Shown: positions 1 through 8,981 of the stretch, piece after piece | Position numbering within the stretch: position 1 is the first letter of the stretch | Layout of the letters: the number at the start of each line of letters is the position of its first letter | Assembly (NCBI GenBank): GCA_018061005.1 | Contig: JAGOVA010000004.1 | Location: 30,578 to 94,577, forward strand | DNA from: Sterolibacterium sp. | GTDB taxonomy: Bacteria; Pseudomonadota; Gammaproteobacteria; Burkholderiales; Rhodocyclaceae | Direction: 5' to 3' | Length of the DNA: 64,000 nt | Notes under the pieces: model-generated | Seen by the model: only the letters and a program-made list of their open reading frames with translations | The model's database searches: none | Told to the model about the DNA's origin: nothing | Position numbers and translations under genes: made by a program

Positions 1-579
1 GATTGTGGCGTGCCGCTTTCGATTGATACGCTGAAGCCGCAGGTGATGCGTGAAGCCCTGGCCGCAGGTGCGGACATGATCAATGACATCGCGGCCTTGC
101 AGATACCTGGCGCGCTGGCGGTTGTGGCGGCGAGCGATTGCGCGGTTTGTTTGATGCACATGCAGGGCGAGCCACGCACCATGCAGCAGGCACCGCAATA
201 TGTGGATGTGGTGCGTGAGGTGCGCGATTTTCTTGCTGCCCGCGTTCGTGTTGCCCACCAGTTCGGCATTGCAAAGGAGCGCATCGTGCTGGACCCAGGC
301 TTTGGTTTTGGCAAGACGCTCGCGCATAATCTGCTGTTGCTGCAGCATTTTGATTCGTTTTGCGGCGATGGCTTGCCGCTGCTGGCGGGCTTGTCGCGTA
401 AATCCATGCTGGGGCAGCTTACCGGTCGTCCGCCGCAGGAGCGCGGCGCGGCCAGTCTGGCGGCGGGCTTGCTGGCCTTGCAGCGTGGTGCGGCCATCGT
501 GCGGGTGCATGAGGTGGCGGCGATGCGCGATGCCATGTGTGTTTTTGAAGCCATGAAAGGAGCGACCTGTGAGTCGTAA
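1..579 (+). CDS. folP: Dihydropteroate synthase, 5'-truncated by the window edge
   Basis: Dihydropteroate synthase joins p-aminobenzoate to dihydropterin pyrophosphate in cytosolic folate synthesis. The reading frame is open from base 1, so the gene starts upstream and the GTG at 10 is not its start. About 192 C-terminal residues are present. Family landmarks seen are PLSIDT, the [14 protein letters not shown] segment, [10 protein letters not shown] and the GLSRKSMLG loop that carries substrate-binding Ser-Arg-Lys. The stop overlaps the glmM start by 11 bp, which indicates a folP-glmM operon. This gene pair is common in proteobacteria. Confidence 0.93.
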   Translation, partial: DCGVPLSIDTLKPQVMREALAAGADMINDIAALQIPGALAVVAASDCAVCLMHMQGEPRTMQQAPQYVDVVREVRDFLAARVRVAHQFGIAKERIVLDPGFGFGKTLAHNLLLLQHFDSFCGDGLPLLAGLSRKSMLGQLTGRPPQERGAASLAAGLLALQRGAAIVRVHEVAAMRDAMCVFEAMKGATCES

Positions 580-1936
580 ATATTTCGGCACCGACGGGGT
601 GCGCGGGCGGGTTGGACAATTGCCGATCACGCCCGATTTTGTCATGCGTCTGGGCTATGCAGCAGGCACGGTGCTGGTCATGGATGAGGTGCAGCGCGGT
701 CATTTCCATGAAGGCGAACGCCCCACGGTGCTGATCGGCAAGGACACCCGGGTTTCTGGTTATTTGCTGGAAGGCGCGCTGGAGGCGGGCTTTGCCGCAG
801 CCGGCGTCGATGTCATGTTATGCGGCCCGTTGCCGACGCCGGCGGTGGCGTATCTCACGCGCGCTTTGCGCTTGCAGGCAGGCGTGGTGATTTCTGCTTC
901 GCATAATCCGTATCACGACAACGGGATCAAGTTCTTTTCAAGGGATGGCACCAAGTTGCCGGACGCGCTGGAAACAGCAATCGAAGCGCGTCTGGATCAG
1001 CCGATGGGCTGCATGGAGTCGTCGCGACTCGGGCGTGCGCGCCGCATCACCGATGCCCAGGGGCGTTACATCGAATTCTGCAAGAGCACCTTTCCCAACG
1101 AGTTCGATCTGCGGGGGCTCAAGATTTCCTTGGATTGCGCGCATGGGGCGGCCTATCAGGTCGCGCCGAACGTGTTTCATGAACTGGGTGCCGAGGTGGT
1201 CGCGGTGGGCGTGTCACCGAATGGCCTCAACATCAATGATGGTGTGGGTGCCACGGCAGGCGACAGCCTGCGTCGGGCGGTGCTGGAACATCACGCCGAC
1301 CTGGGGATTGCACTGGATGGAGATGCCGATCGTTTGTTGATGGCGGATGCCAGCGGCAAACTGTATGACGGCGACCAGTTGCTGTATGTCATTGCCCGTA
1401 GCCGCTCGTTCAATGCGGGTGAGGGGGTGGTGGGTACGTTGATGAGCAATCTGGGCTTTGAACATGCCCTGGCGTATCATGGGATTGGTTTTGCCCGTGC
1501 CCAGGTGGGCGACCGTTATGTGCTGGAAACCCTGCATGAGCGCGGCTGGACACTGGGGGGGGAAAACTCCGGTCACATCATCAGCCTAGACAAACACACC
1601 ACGGGCGATGGCATCGTGGCCGCGCTGCAGGTGCTTGCTGCCTTGCGGCGGCAAGGGGTGACGCTGGCGGCCGCCTGTGCCGATCTGGTGATGTATCCGC
1701 AACGGCTGATCAATGTACGGATGGCGCAGGGCTTTGACTGGAAGAGTGATCCAGGCATCGAAGTGGCGCTGCAGGCGGCGGAAGCGACTTTGCATGGGCG
1801 TGGTCGGGTGTTGCTGCGGCCTTCTGGCACCGAACCGTTGTTGAGGGTGATGGTCGAGGGTGAGGATGGCGAGGAAGTGAAACGTTGCGCGGAATCCATT
1901 GCGCTGGCCGTGCGTGAAGCCGTGGGCGCGTCCTGA
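569..1936 (+). CDS. glmM: Phosphoglucosamine mutase GlmM
   Basis: GlmM converts glucosamine-6-phosphate to glucosamine-1-phosphate on the way to UDP-GlcNAc, peptidoglycan and LPS. The 455-residue length is normal. The N-terminus shows the typical [10 protein letters not shown], then the phosphoserine loop [14 protein letters not shown], the metal-binding loop DGDADR, the sugar-binding GGENSGH and the C-terminal phosphate-binding [12 protein letters not shown]. The start is GTG, with AAAGGAG-like bases 9 to 15 bp upstream inside folP. The protein is cytosolic and is presumably co-transcribed with folP. Confidence 0.96.
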   Translation: MSRKYFGTDGVRGRVGQLPITPDFVMRLGYAAGTVLVMDEVQRGHFHEGERPTVLIGKDTRVSGYLLEGALEAGFAAAGVDVMLCGPLPTPAVAYLTRALRLQAGVVISASHNPYHDNGIKFFSRDGTKLPDALETAIEARLDQPMGCMESSRLGRARRITDAQGRYIEFCKSTFPNEFDLRGLKISLDCAHGAAYQVAPNVFHELGAEVVAVGVSPNGLNINDGVGATAGDSLRRAVLEHHADLGIALDGDADRLLMADASGKLYDGDQLLYVIARSRSFNAGEGVVGTLMSNLGFEHALAYHGIGFARAQVGDRYVLETLHERGWTLGGENSGHIISLDKHTTGDGIVAALQVLAALRRQGVTLAAACADLVMYPQRLINVRMAQGFDWKSDPGIEVALQAAEATLHGRGRVLLRPSGTEPLLRVMVEGEDGEEVKRCAESIALAVREAVGAS

Positions 1937-1945
1937 TCGCGGATC

Positions 1946-1973
1946 GTTGCTCATTGTTCATTGCTCGTTGCTC
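1946..1973. repeat. Heptamer tandem repeat, four units (consensus RTTGYTC)
   Basis: Four consecutive 7-bp units lie just after glmM: GTTGCTC, ATTGTTC, ATTGCTC, GTTGCTC. The array is short and imperfect, but the period is exact. Arrays with the same 7-bp period and different sequences occur at 50682, 50881, 56374 and 59070 in this window. Confidence 0.7.
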
Positions 1974-2121
1974 TGTTTTTTGTTGAGTGCGGCAGGCCGA
2001 TGGGGGAGCAGGCTTCCCCTTGTGCGTTAGCTCAAACGGGCTATTGGAGGGGAGTGCCTTGTTCAAGGAAAATACTAACTTCCGATATATTTTTGACGCG
2101 CGGTTTCGCGGCGTTTTTATC

Positions 2122-2946
2122 ATGACTACTTTGCTCCAGAGCCTGCGCCGTCAGGCACGCACATTGACGATCCCTGCCCTGCTGCTGGCGGCCACGCCGG
2201 TGCTGGCTGTACCGGCAACTCCGGTGTCGGTGGATTTTCGTGCCCCGGCCAGCGTCAATATCACCAGCGCAGCGTTGCCGACCGTGCTTGGCAAGGCCGA
2301 TGTGTATCGTTATTTTGACCCGCTGACCGTGAATCTGGGCAGTGGCCTGGAACTCTCCATCAGTGCCATGGCGTACAAAAAGGGCGATCTGAGTAAGCCG
2401 CTGGATCGCGTGGTGTATTACAGCACCGTGAATTCACCCTTGCAGTACGGCCTGGGCGTGACGTCGGTCAGCCAGGGGTCGCGGGGCAACTATTTCGACA
2501 ATGGGCGGGACGGTAGCATCGATATCGACAACTATCTCAGTGCCGATAATGGCCAGGACGTTCTGCAGCTGACGTTCAACCGGCAGGTGACGGTGAACTC
2601 GCTGAGCCTGTTCGGGTTTGGTGGTGACGATCGTGCCAGTTTTGAGGTGCTGGGTGGTTCTGCCGCTGCACTGACGCTCAAGAATAATTGTTTTGGCTGT
2701 CTGGAAATCAACAATTACACCGCTGCGGTGGATCTGGCCGGGACGTCCTTTCTTCTCAAGGCAGCACCCAGTGGTAAACCTGGTCTGATCAAAACAGCTT
2801 CCGAATTCCGTCTGGCTGGATTGAATGTGACCTCGGTGACTCCAGTGACTCCGCCCGTACCGGAGCCGGAAACTTACGCGATGATGGTGGCGGGTTTGGG
2901 TTTGATTGCCGGGATTGCGCGTCGACGCAAACAAAAAACGGCGTGA
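2122..2946 (+). CDS. PEP-CTERM sorting domain protein, secreted
   Basis: This is a 274-residue exported protein of unknown role. The ATG at 2122 is chosen because it gives a clean signal peptide: basic MTTLLQSLRRQAR, a hydrophobic core, and cleavage near VLAVPA. Longer in-frame starts at 1987 would bury it. The C-terminus is a textbook PEP-CTERM signal: VPEPETYAMM, a hydrophobic helix, then RRRKQK. Such proteins are processed by exosortase, which is not in the window, and usually end up in exopolysaccharide or on the surface. Two cysteines in an NNCFGCLE segment could form a disulphide. No ribosome binding site is obvious. A strong hairpin follows the gene. Confidence 0.85.
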   Translation: MTTLLQSLRRQARTLTIPALLLAATPVLAVPATPVSVDFRAPASVNITSAALPTVLGKADVYRYFDPLTVNLGSGLELSISAMAYKKGDLSKPLDRVVYYSTVNSPLQYGLGVTSVSQGSRGNYFDNGRDGSIDIDNYLSADNGQDVLQLTFNRQVTVNSLSLFGFGGDDRASFEVLGGSAAALTLKNNCFGCLEINNYTAAVDLAGTSFLLKAAPSGKPGLIKTASEFRLAGLNVTSVTPVTPPVPEPETYAMMVAGLGLIAGIARRRKQKTA

Positions 2947-3008
2947 GGTGAGGCAAGCCGGGTGTGCGGTAGAGGATGCAGGCTGACTGCCTGGCACACT
3001 TGAACGAT

Positions 3009-3048
3009 GGAAACGACCAGGCCGCCTGTGGGCGGCCTGGTCGTTTCC
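3009..3048. terminator. Bidirectional hairpin between convergent genes
   Basis: A perfect 18-bp stem (3009-3026 with 3031-3048, containing CGACCAGGCCGCC) closes on a TGTG loop. It sits between the stop of the PEP-CTERM gene and the stop of the minus-strand SulP gene, where a shared terminator is expected. There is only a short T-tract, so the factor-independent strength is uncertain. Confidence 0.75.
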
Positions 3049-3053
3049 GCGTC

Positions 3054-5297
3054 TCAATATTCCCGCAGCAGGGTCAGTTCGCTTTCTGCGTGGCGTAGCC
3101 TCAAGGCCAGCGCACGCGCCATTGCGGTGACGAGATTGAAGGCCAGCTTTTTGTGTTCCTCCGCGACGGCGTAGAACTGTTCGCGCGAGAGCGCGTAAAC
3201 ATCGGTGTCGGTGAGGGCAATGGCATCGTTGGAGTGGGCGGTGTTGTCGAGAAACGCCAGGCTGCCGAAGAACTCTCCGCGGCCAAAGCTGGCGACATGG
3301 CGCGTGCGTCCTGCCCCCAGCGGGGCAAAAATACGCACTGTGCCACGCCGTATCCAATAAACCTCGCGGCTTTCTTCGCCACAAACATAGATGGTTTCAT
3401 CGGCCGCAAAGTGGCGCAGTGACATCCGGCTTTCGAGATCCTTGAGGGTTTCGTCGCGACGTTTGCGGAACAGGTCCATTTCCTGAAGTTGCATCAGGGT
3501 TTCGGGTTCGGGGGTTTCTTCGTGTTCCCCCAGCAGGCGATCTTCGACCCATTCAATGGCATCGTTGAGTTCGCTGAATTCACGCACGGCCTGATGATTG
3601 GGGCTGGACATGCCGATCACCCCGGTCTGGTTCAGGAATTCTTGCAGGTTGCGGCCACCGGTGCGGGTCGCGCCGAGACCGCTGAACAGTAACAGGGCAT
3701 GATTTTCTTGCAGGGTGTCGCGGATGTTTTTCAGCATGTGGGTTGCGGTGACGTCCAGCGATTGCACATGACGAAAATCGAGGATGACAAAGCTGCGCGT
3801 GGCCAGTTCGGGGCTGATTTCGGCGTAGAGTTTCTGGGTGGTGCCAAAAAACAGGCTGCCTTGCAGTTCAAAAATGACCGCTTGATCCCCTTTTTGCGCC
3901 AGGATGTGACGCTCGGATTCGGGGCGATGCCAGGTGGATGAAGTCTGGTGGGCGTAAATTTTGTGACGGATGACCGAGCCGCCGATCTGTTCGCGCACAA
4001 ACAGCAGGATGGCCATGCCGATGCCAACCCCGGCGGCGGCGATCAGGTCGTCATTCAGTGCGACAGCGACTACGGCCAGAATCACGCCGAAGTCAAAGAT
4101 GGTGCTGCGCGACTCGATGAAGCGCAGGGATTCGAGGTCGATCATCCGCAGGCCGCTGACAATCAGGGTGCCTGCCAGTGCGGCTACGGGGAGCCAGGCC
4201 AGGAAATTGCCCAGAAGCAGGGCGGCGATCAGGGCAACGCCTCCCGCGATGACACCCGACACGCGGGTTTTTGCGCCGCTGGACAGGTTGATGAGTGTGG
4301 CATTGGTGACCCCGGCACCCGGTATGCCGCCGATGGCCGATGAGGCGAGATTGGCGACCCCCTGGGCGATCAGTTCGCGATTGGGTTCGTGGTGCGTGTG
4401 GGTGATCTGGTCGATCATCACGCAGGTTTTCAATGTGTCGATGGAGAGCAGGGCGGCTAGCATCAGGGCATTGCCGAGCAGGTGGGTGATTTGAGAGAGG
4501 TGCAGTTCGCCAATTTCATGCCAGCGTTCGCTGATGGCATTGACGTGACCTTCAGTGACGGTACCGAAAGGCCCGATGACCAGCGGATTGTTGGCCAGTG
4601 AGAGCAGGGCGGCATCCTGGCTGGCAAAGCCGAAATAGGTGAGGATGCCGGCCAGTATGCCGAGGATGGTGCCCGGTACGCGGTTGGTCAGGCGTGGGGT
4701 GATTTCACCGACGATGACGGTGACGGCACCGATGGCCACACTGCGTAAGTCCCAGAGCCAGGGTTCGAATAAAAGTTTGTGCCAGGGCGCTTCGCTTGAA
4801 ATGCCGATGAACTTGGGCAGTTGGCTGGCGATGATGAGTAGCCCTACTGCGCTGAGGAAACCGCTGATGACCGGGTAAGGGGCATATTTGATGAGTCGTC
4901 CAATACCGATGAAGCCAAACAGCATTTGCAGGATGCCGGTCAGGATGCCCAGAACCATCAGCAGCAGGATGATGATATTGGGGTCGGTGTGTTGTTGAAC
5001 GAGCGTGAATGTGAAGGCGACAAGCACCGCAACCGCAGGTGCGCAGGGTGCGCTGATGAGCCGGTCGGTTCCCCCCAGGATGGCCGCCAGCAGGCCGATG
5101 ACCACCGCGCCGATCATGCCAGCCAGTGCGCCTGTGGCGGCGTAGGACGGGCCGATGACGGCATAGATGGTGACACCGAAGGCGATCGCCGCAGGCAGGG
5201 CCACCAGCATGGCAGCAAGCCCACCCCAGAAATCACCCGGAACGCGCTGGTCGTCGAGAAAGTTTTTCAGGACGGGCAAGGAAGTGGCTTGGGTCAT
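3054..5297 (-). CDS. SulP-family anion transporter with STAS and cyclic-nucleotide-binding-like domains
   Basis: This 747-residue inner-membrane protein has three parts. Residues about 20-440 form the SulP transporter core, starting VPGDFWGGLAAMLVALPAAIAFG, with many hydrophobic helices and the conserved SAPCAPAVAVLVAF segment. Residues about 460-570 form a STAS domain with FVILDFRHVQSLDVTA. Residues about 625-735 form a Crp-type nucleotide-binding fold (DETIYVCGEESREVYWIRRG, GEFFGSLAFLDN). SulP proteins move sulfate, bicarbonate or other anions, and the substrate cannot be told here. The added C-terminal sensor domain suggests gating by a nucleotide or other ligand. The gene is apparently transcribed alone. 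Confidence 0.9.
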   Translation of the reverse strand: MTQATSLPVLKNFLDDQRVPGDFWGGLAAMLVALPAAIAFGVTIYAVIGPSYAATGALAGMIGAVVIGLLAAILGGTDRLISAPCAPAVAVLVAFTFTLVQQHTDPNIIILLLMVLGILTGILQMLFGFIGIGRLIKYAPYPVISGFLSAVGLLIIASQLPKFIGISSEAPWHKLLFEPWLWDLRSVAIGAVTVIVGEITPRLTNRVPGTILGILAGILTYFGFASQDAALLSLANNPLVIGPFGTVTEGHVNAISERWHEIGELHLSQITHLLGNALMLAALLSIDTLKTCVMIDQITHTHHEPNRELIAQGVANLASSAIGGIPGAGVTNATLINLSSGAKTRVSGVIAGGVALIAALLLGNFLAWLPVAALAGTLIVSGLRMIDLESLRFIESRSTIFDFGVILAVVAVALNDDLIAAAGVGIGMAILLFVREQIGGSVIRHKIYAHQTSSTWHRPESERHILAQKGDQAVIFELQGSLFFGTTQKLYAEISPELATRSFVILDFRHVQSLDVTATHMLKNIRDTLQENHALLLFSGLGATRTGGRNLQEFLNQTGVIGMSSPNHQAVREFSELNDAIEWVEDRLLGEHEETPEPETLMQLQEMDLFRKRRDETLKDLESRMSLRHFAADETIYVCGEESREVYWIRRGTVRIFAPLGAGRTRHVASFGRGEFFGSLAFLDNTAHSNDAIALTDTDVYALSREQFYAVAEEHKKLAFNLVTAMARALALRLRHAESELTLLREY

Positions 5298-5356
5298 GTC
5301 AGGGTTTTCAGTGAAGGGCGGCCGTCATGCGGGCGGCGGGTGTCAGTAAGGTGCCA

Positions 5357-6106
5357 TTATGGTTGCAGGCCGCGCCGGAAGCGATAGCCTTTGTAGCTGA
5401 AGATCATGCTGTCTGGCGTGATGTGCTCAAGGCGCAGCCCGGGGGACAGGTTTTCTGCTTCATGCAGCATCCGGTCGTTGGCAAAGATGAAACTGGTTTT
5501 GGCTTGTTTGGAGTACGAGTGCGCGGCGATGGTGATTTTGGGTAACTCGGCAAGCAGGTGGACGGGGAGTTCATCCATGGGCATGGGTGCGGTTTCGATG
5601 GCTTCGCTGGCGGGGGCAGGTAGGCTGGCTTGCGGCGTAGGTGTGGTCGGAGAGGTGTTTCGTGGTGTGGGTGGGCGTGCGACGGGATGCGTGGGTGGGG
5701 TTGCGGATGTGGATGGTGCGGATGGTGTGAATGTTGTCTGCGGGACGGGCATGGTGCGTTCATTGCGGGGTGTGGGTTTGGCCGGCTGGGTGGCTGGGTT
5801 GGGCGTGACGGTTGTGGCAGGCGCAGATGCAGGCGCGGGAATGGCTGCGAGAACCTGGGGGGCTTGCACCTGTGCCCAATGAGGTGAGGGCGGCATGGTT
5901 TGACTGGGTGACCAGGCTAGCCACCAAATCAGCAGCAACCCGATGCCGAGCAGGAGCAGGCCTGCAGGCAGTAGTTGTATCCGTATCCGGCGGGCAGGTT
6001 GGGGTGTGGGCGTGATGACTGTAGCGGTAGTCTGCTGGCTGGCCTGCAGGGCGTTGGCCTGGCGTGCTTGCTCGGATTTGTGCAAGGCATCGAGGATGAA
6101 TGACAT
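5357..6106 (-). CDS. gspB: GspB-like type II secretion assembly protein
   Basis: This 249-residue bitopic inner-membrane protein has the GspB-typical N-terminus MSFILDALHKSEQAR, one transmembrane helix near residues 45-65 (LLPAGLLLLGIGLLLIWWLAW) and a long Pro/Thr/Ala periplasmic linker. The C-terminal domain (VHLLAELPKITIAAHSYS to FSYKGYRFRRG) matches the GspB periplasmic domain. GspB/ExeB works with the ExeA ATPase to place the secretin in the cell wall. It follows exeA by 3 bp in the same operon. No gspC-gspN genes are in the window, so it could instead serve an MSHA-type pilus. Confidence 0.82.
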   Translation of the reverse strand: MSFILDALHKSEQARQANALQASQQTTATVITPTPQPARRIRIQLLPAGLLLLGIGLLLIWWLAWSPSQTMPPSPHWAQVQAPQVLAAIPAPASAPATTVTPNPATQPAKPTPRNERTMPVPQTTFTPSAPSTSATPPTHPVARPPTPRNTSPTTPTPQASLPAPASEAIETAPMPMDELPVHLLAELPKITIAAHSYSKQAKTSFIFANDRMLHEAENLSPGLRLEHITPDSMIFSYKGYRFRRGLQP

Positions 6107-6109
6107 GGT

Positions 6110-7063
6110 TCAGATTCCTGCGGTCAGTACGGCCAGCAGGGTGGCCGAAATGAAGATGAAGATGAGCGTGGAGATGAGTATTTGCCACGTCCATGAGGTG
6201 TGGCGCAGTGTGTTTGCAATGTTTGCAATATTTACCATGCGCGCAGGAGGCAGCACTTCACGGGCAGCGCGTAGCAGGGTGGGGCGATCGACCTGGGCTT
6301 TGTTCTGGGTATAGGCACCGAGCAGGGCGCGGTCACAGAGCACATTGATGAGGCGTGGCACGCCGCCGGTCAGTCGATACAGCAGGCCGGATAAGTGCGC
6401 GGGGATGAGTGTTTGCCGGGTTCCTGAGATGGAGAGGCGGTGCTGGATGTAGGCAGTGATTTCATGCCGGTCGAGTGCTTCGAGGTGATAGCGCGCCACG
6501 ATGCGTTGAGCTAACTGGGTCAGCCCGGGTTGCTCCAGCAGTGTGGCCAGTTCAGGCTGGCCGATCAGGATGATCTGCAGCAGTTTGCGCTGATGTGTTT
6601 CCAGATTGGTGAGCAGGCGCAGTTGTTCGAGTACGTCCGGTGCCAGATTCTGGGCTTCGTCGATGATGAGCACGCTGCTGCGGCCATCGGCATGTGCCTT
6701 GAGCAGATGTGCGTTGATGCGGTCGATAAATCGCTTGATGCTGGTGTTGTCATCCGGGCAGGCAATGCCAAATTCATTGCAGAGGGTGGCCAGCAGTTCG
6801 ATGACGGAAAGCTTGGGGTTAAAAATGTAGGCGATATCCACATGGTCTGGAATCTGTTCAAGCAGGCAGCGGCAGAGGGTCGTCTTGCCGGCACCGATGT
6901 CTCCGGTCAGCAGGACGAAGCCGCCATCGCTGTGCAGGCCGTAGAGCAGGTGCGCGAGTGCCTCTTGGTGGCGCTGGCTGAGGTAGAGATAGCGCGGGTT
7001 GGGCGCGATCGAGAAAGGCGGCTCGGCAAGTTGGTGGTGTTCCAGGTACATCATCGGTGCCAT
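6110..7063 (-). CDS. exeA: ExeA/GspA-like AAA ATPase, short form
   Basis: This 317-residue ATPase begins (from the ATG at 7063) MAPMMYLEHHQLAEPPFSI, a standard ExeA opening. A TTG at 7072 and ATGs at 7054 and 7051 are alternatives. It has Walker A GDIGAGKTTL, Walker B SVLIIDEAQN, a sensor-like IGQPEL motif and GGVPRLINVLCDRAL. A hydrophobic helix lies near the C-terminus (WQILISTLIFIFISATLLAV). Full-length Aeromonas ExeA continues into a periplasmic peptidoglycan-binding domain, and this protein stops just after the membrane helix. It probably pairs with the downstream gspB-like gene. Confidence 0.83.
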   Translation of the reverse strand: MAPMMYLEHHQLAEPPFSIAPNPRYLYLSQRHQEALAHLLYGLHSDGGFVLLTGDIGAGKTTLCRCLLEQIPDHVDIAYIFNPKLSVIELLATLCNEFGIACPDDNTSIKRFIDRINAHLLKAHADGRSSVLIIDEAQNLAPDVLEQLRLLTNLETHQRKLLQIILIGQPELATLLEQPGLTQLAQRIVARYHLEALDRHEITAYIQHRLSISGTRQTLIPAHLSGLLYRLTGGVPRLINVLCDRALLGAYTQNKAQVDRPTLLRAAREVLPPARMVNIANIANTLRHTSWTWQILISTLIFIFISATLLAVLTAGI

Positions 7064-7114
7064 GAAGTTCAATGGTGGGGATTATAAGTAGCCTCAATGA
7101 ATCGGCGGGTTTGT

Positions 7115-7144
7115 TTGACCCGAGAGGCATGCGGCTTTTATAAT
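7115..7144 (+). promoter_or_regulatory. Sigma-70-type promoter for tpiA
   Basis: TTGACC at 7115-7120 and TATAAT at 7139-7144 are separated by 18 bp. They lie 30 bp before the tpiA start, with a GGAG ribosome binding site between. This is inferred from consensus match only. Confidence 0.65.
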
Positions 7145-7173
7145 TCCAAAAATTTTCTCCTGGAGCAGGATAC

Positions 7174-7920
7174 ATGCGTACCAAGCTGGTAGCGGGTAAC
7201 TGGAAGATGCACGGCAGTCTGGCCGTTAATCGGCAGTTGCTTGCGGATATTCTGAGTGGGTTAAGCGGCAGCCGTGCCGATGTGGCCGTTTGTGTGCCTT
7301 TCCCTTACCTGGCGCAGGTGCAGACGGTGCTGGCAGGCAGCAAGCTGGCTTGGGGCGCGCAGAATGTATCCGAACATGCTCAAGGGGCGTATACCGGTGA
7401 AGTTGCGGCAGCCATGTTGCTCGACTTCGGTTGCCGTTATGTGCTGGTGGGGCATTCCGAGCGGCGTGCGCTGTATGGCGAAAGCGATGAAGCCGTGGCT
7501 GCACGCTTTGCGGCCGCGCTGGCGGCGGGTCTGACACCGATTTTGTGTGTGGGCGAATCTTTGGCCGAGCGTGAGGCAGGAATCACCACGGAAGTGGTGG
7601 CGCGCCAGCTGGATGCGGTGCTTGCCCGCTCGGGGGTGGTCGCGCTGGCGCGAGCGGTGGTGGCGTATGAGCCGGTCTGGGCTATTGGCACAGGTCTAAC
7701 CGCGTCGCCGCAGCAGGCGCAGGATGTCCACGCGCTGATTCGTGCCCGCGTGGCGCGTGAGGATGCGGGCGTGGCACAGAAGCTGCAAATACTCTACGGA
7801 GGCAGCGTTAAGCCGGGTAATGCACGCGAGTTGTTTGCCATGCCCGATATCGACGGTGGCCTGATTGGTGGCGCGGCGTTGGTGGCTGCTGATTTTCTGG
7901 CGATTTGTGCCGCCGTCTGA
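7174..7920 (+). CDS. tpiA: Triosephosphate isomerase
   Basis: TpiA interconverts dihydroxyacetone phosphate and glyceraldehyde-3-phosphate in glycolysis and gluconeogenesis. The 248-residue length is normal. All active-site elements are visible: Lys11 in AGNWKMHG, His94 in VGHSERR, Glu166 in [11 protein letters not shown] (start of the flexible loop), and the phosphate-binding [16 protein letters not shown] precedes the ATG at a suitable distance. secG follows after 24 bp, the usual order in betaproteobacteria. Confidence 0.97.
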   Translation: MRTKLVAGNWKMHGSLAVNRQLLADILSGLSGSRADVAVCVPFPYLAQVQTVLAGSKLAWGAQNVSEHAQGAYTGEVAAAMLLDFGCRYVLVGHSERRALYGESDEAVAARFAAALAAGLTPILCVGESLAEREAGITTEVVARQLDAVLARSGVVALARAVVAYEPVWAIGTGLTASPQQAQDVHALIRARVAREDAGVAQKLQILYGGSVKPGNARELFAMPDIDGGLIGGAALVAADFLAICAAV

Positions 7921-7944
7921 TTTTTAAAATAAAGGAAGAATCAA

Positions 7945-8310
7945 ATGCAAGGATTTCTGTATCCGCTGGTCTTGACGGTGCATCTGCTGGTGGGGCTGGC
8001 GGTCATCGGTCTCGTTTTGCTGCAGCATGGCAAGGGGGCTGACATGGGCGCTGCTTTTGGCAGTGGCTCTTCGGGCAGTCTGTTCGGCTCTTCGGGGTCT
8101 GCCAATTTTATGTCGCGCACCACGGCCGTACTCGCGGCGGTGTTTTTTGTGACCAGCCTCAGCCTGAGCTCCATGGCAACCAGCCACACCAAGCCGGTCT
8201 CGAGCGTGCTGGATGCCGTCAAGACACAAAAAACGCCTGCAGATGCAGCGGCCGTTCCGGTGTCGCCGGCGGTTCCTGGGGATGCCAAAGGCCAGAGCGT
8301 GCCCAAGTAA
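7945..8310 (+). CDS. secG: Preprotein translocase subunit SecG
   Basis: SecG is a small inner-membrane subunit of SecYEG that assists protein export. This one has 121 residues. It has a first helix (YPLVLTVHLLVGLAVIGLVLL), the conserved loop QHGKGADMGAAFGSG followed by SLFGSSGSANFMSRTT, and a second helix (VLAAVFFVTSLSLSS). The C-terminal tail is Ala/Pro/Lys-rich and variable, as usual in this family. AAAGGAAG precedes the ATG. It lies between tpiA and the leucine tRNA. Confidence 0.93.
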   Translation: MQGFLYPLVLTVHLLVGLAVIGLVLLQHGKGADMGAAFGSGSSGSLFGSSGSANFMSRTTAVLAAVFFVTSLSLSSMATSHTKPVSSVLDAVKTQKTPADAAAVPVSPAVPGDAKGQSVPK

Positions 8311-8375
8311 GCTTGGGGTACGTTGAATAAATGGTTTTGAATGTGTCTGAAATGCAAAATTTTCTGCCTGGCGCA

Positions 8376-8403
8376 TTGAAAGCCCGATTGGAAACTGTAT
8401 AAT
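8376..8403 (+). promoter_or_regulatory. Strong sigma-70 promoter before tRNA-Leu and nuo
   Basis: TTGAAA (8376-8381) and a perfect TATAAT (8398-8403) are 16 bp apart, followed by a GC-rich CCCGGGC discriminator typical of stable-RNA promoters. It lies 80 bp before the tRNA-Leu gene and may also feed the nuo operon. Confidence 0.75.
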
Positions 8404-8482
8404 CCCGGGCTTCGATCAGGGTCGCTCTGGCGCAGGTTTTGGCGCGGTTTCGTGTGATTCTGACGAGTGCTTTGCAGACATT

Positions 8483-8567
8483 GCCGACGTGGTGAAATTG
8501 GTAGACACGCTATCTTGAGGGGGTAGTGACGTAAGTCGTGTGAGTTCGAGTCTCACCGTCGGCACCA
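8483..8567 (+). tRNA. tRNA-Leu (anticodon GAG)
   Basis: This is an 85-nt class II tRNA. The acceptor stem GCCGACG (8483-8489) pairs exactly with CGTCGGC (8557-8563), followed by A and an encoded CCA. The D-loop region is GTGAAATTGGTAGACAC. The anticodon stem-loop is CTATC-TTGAGGG-GGTAG, giving anticodon GAG for CUU/CUC codons. A long variable arm precedes the T-arm GTGAG-TTCGAGT-CTCAC. Placement between secG and nuoA is a betaproteobacterial hallmark. Confidence 0.97.
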
Positions 8568-8597
8568 GAATAAACAGACAGCGCGAGTACGGTGATC

Positions 8598-8972
8598 ATG
8601 CTGGAAAATTATCTCCCTGTTTTGGTTTTCATTCTCCTGGCTCTGGTGATGGGTTGTGTACCCATTTTGCTGGGCTGGATCGCCGGGCCGCAGCGCCCGT
8701 ACGCTGAAAAGCTCTCGCCTTACGAGTGCGGGTTCGCAGCGTTTGAGGATGCTCGTATCAAGTTTGATGTGCGCTATTACCTCATCGCCATCATCTTCAT
8801 ACTGTTTGATCTGGAAATTGCCTTCATCTTTCCTTGGGCGGCGGTCTTCAAGGAAATCGCCAGCGACGAAACCATCAAAATGTTCGGTTTTGGCGAAATG
8901 CTGGTTTTTCTGGGGATATTGCTGGTTGGCTATATCTATGCCTGGGCCAAGGGCGCCCTAGATTGGGAGTAA
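8598..8972 (+). CDS. nuoA: NADH-quinone oxidoreductase subunit A
   Basis: NuoA is a small membrane subunit of complex I at the junction with the peripheral arm. This 124-residue protein has three transmembrane helices and the family motif SPYECGF, where the loop cysteine lies near the quinone site, followed by [24 protein letters not shown] take the ATG at 8598. A GTG two codons earlier is possible. It is the first gene of a complete 14-gene nuo operon and lies just downstream of tRNA-Leu. Confidence 0.96.
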   Translation: MLENYLPVLVFILLALVMGCVPILLGWIAGPQRPYAEKLSPYECGFAAFEDARIKFDVRYYLIAIIFILFDLEIAFIFPWAAVFKEIASDETIKMFGFGEMLVFLGILLVGYIYAWAKGALDWE

Positions 8973-8981
8973 GGGTGGGTC

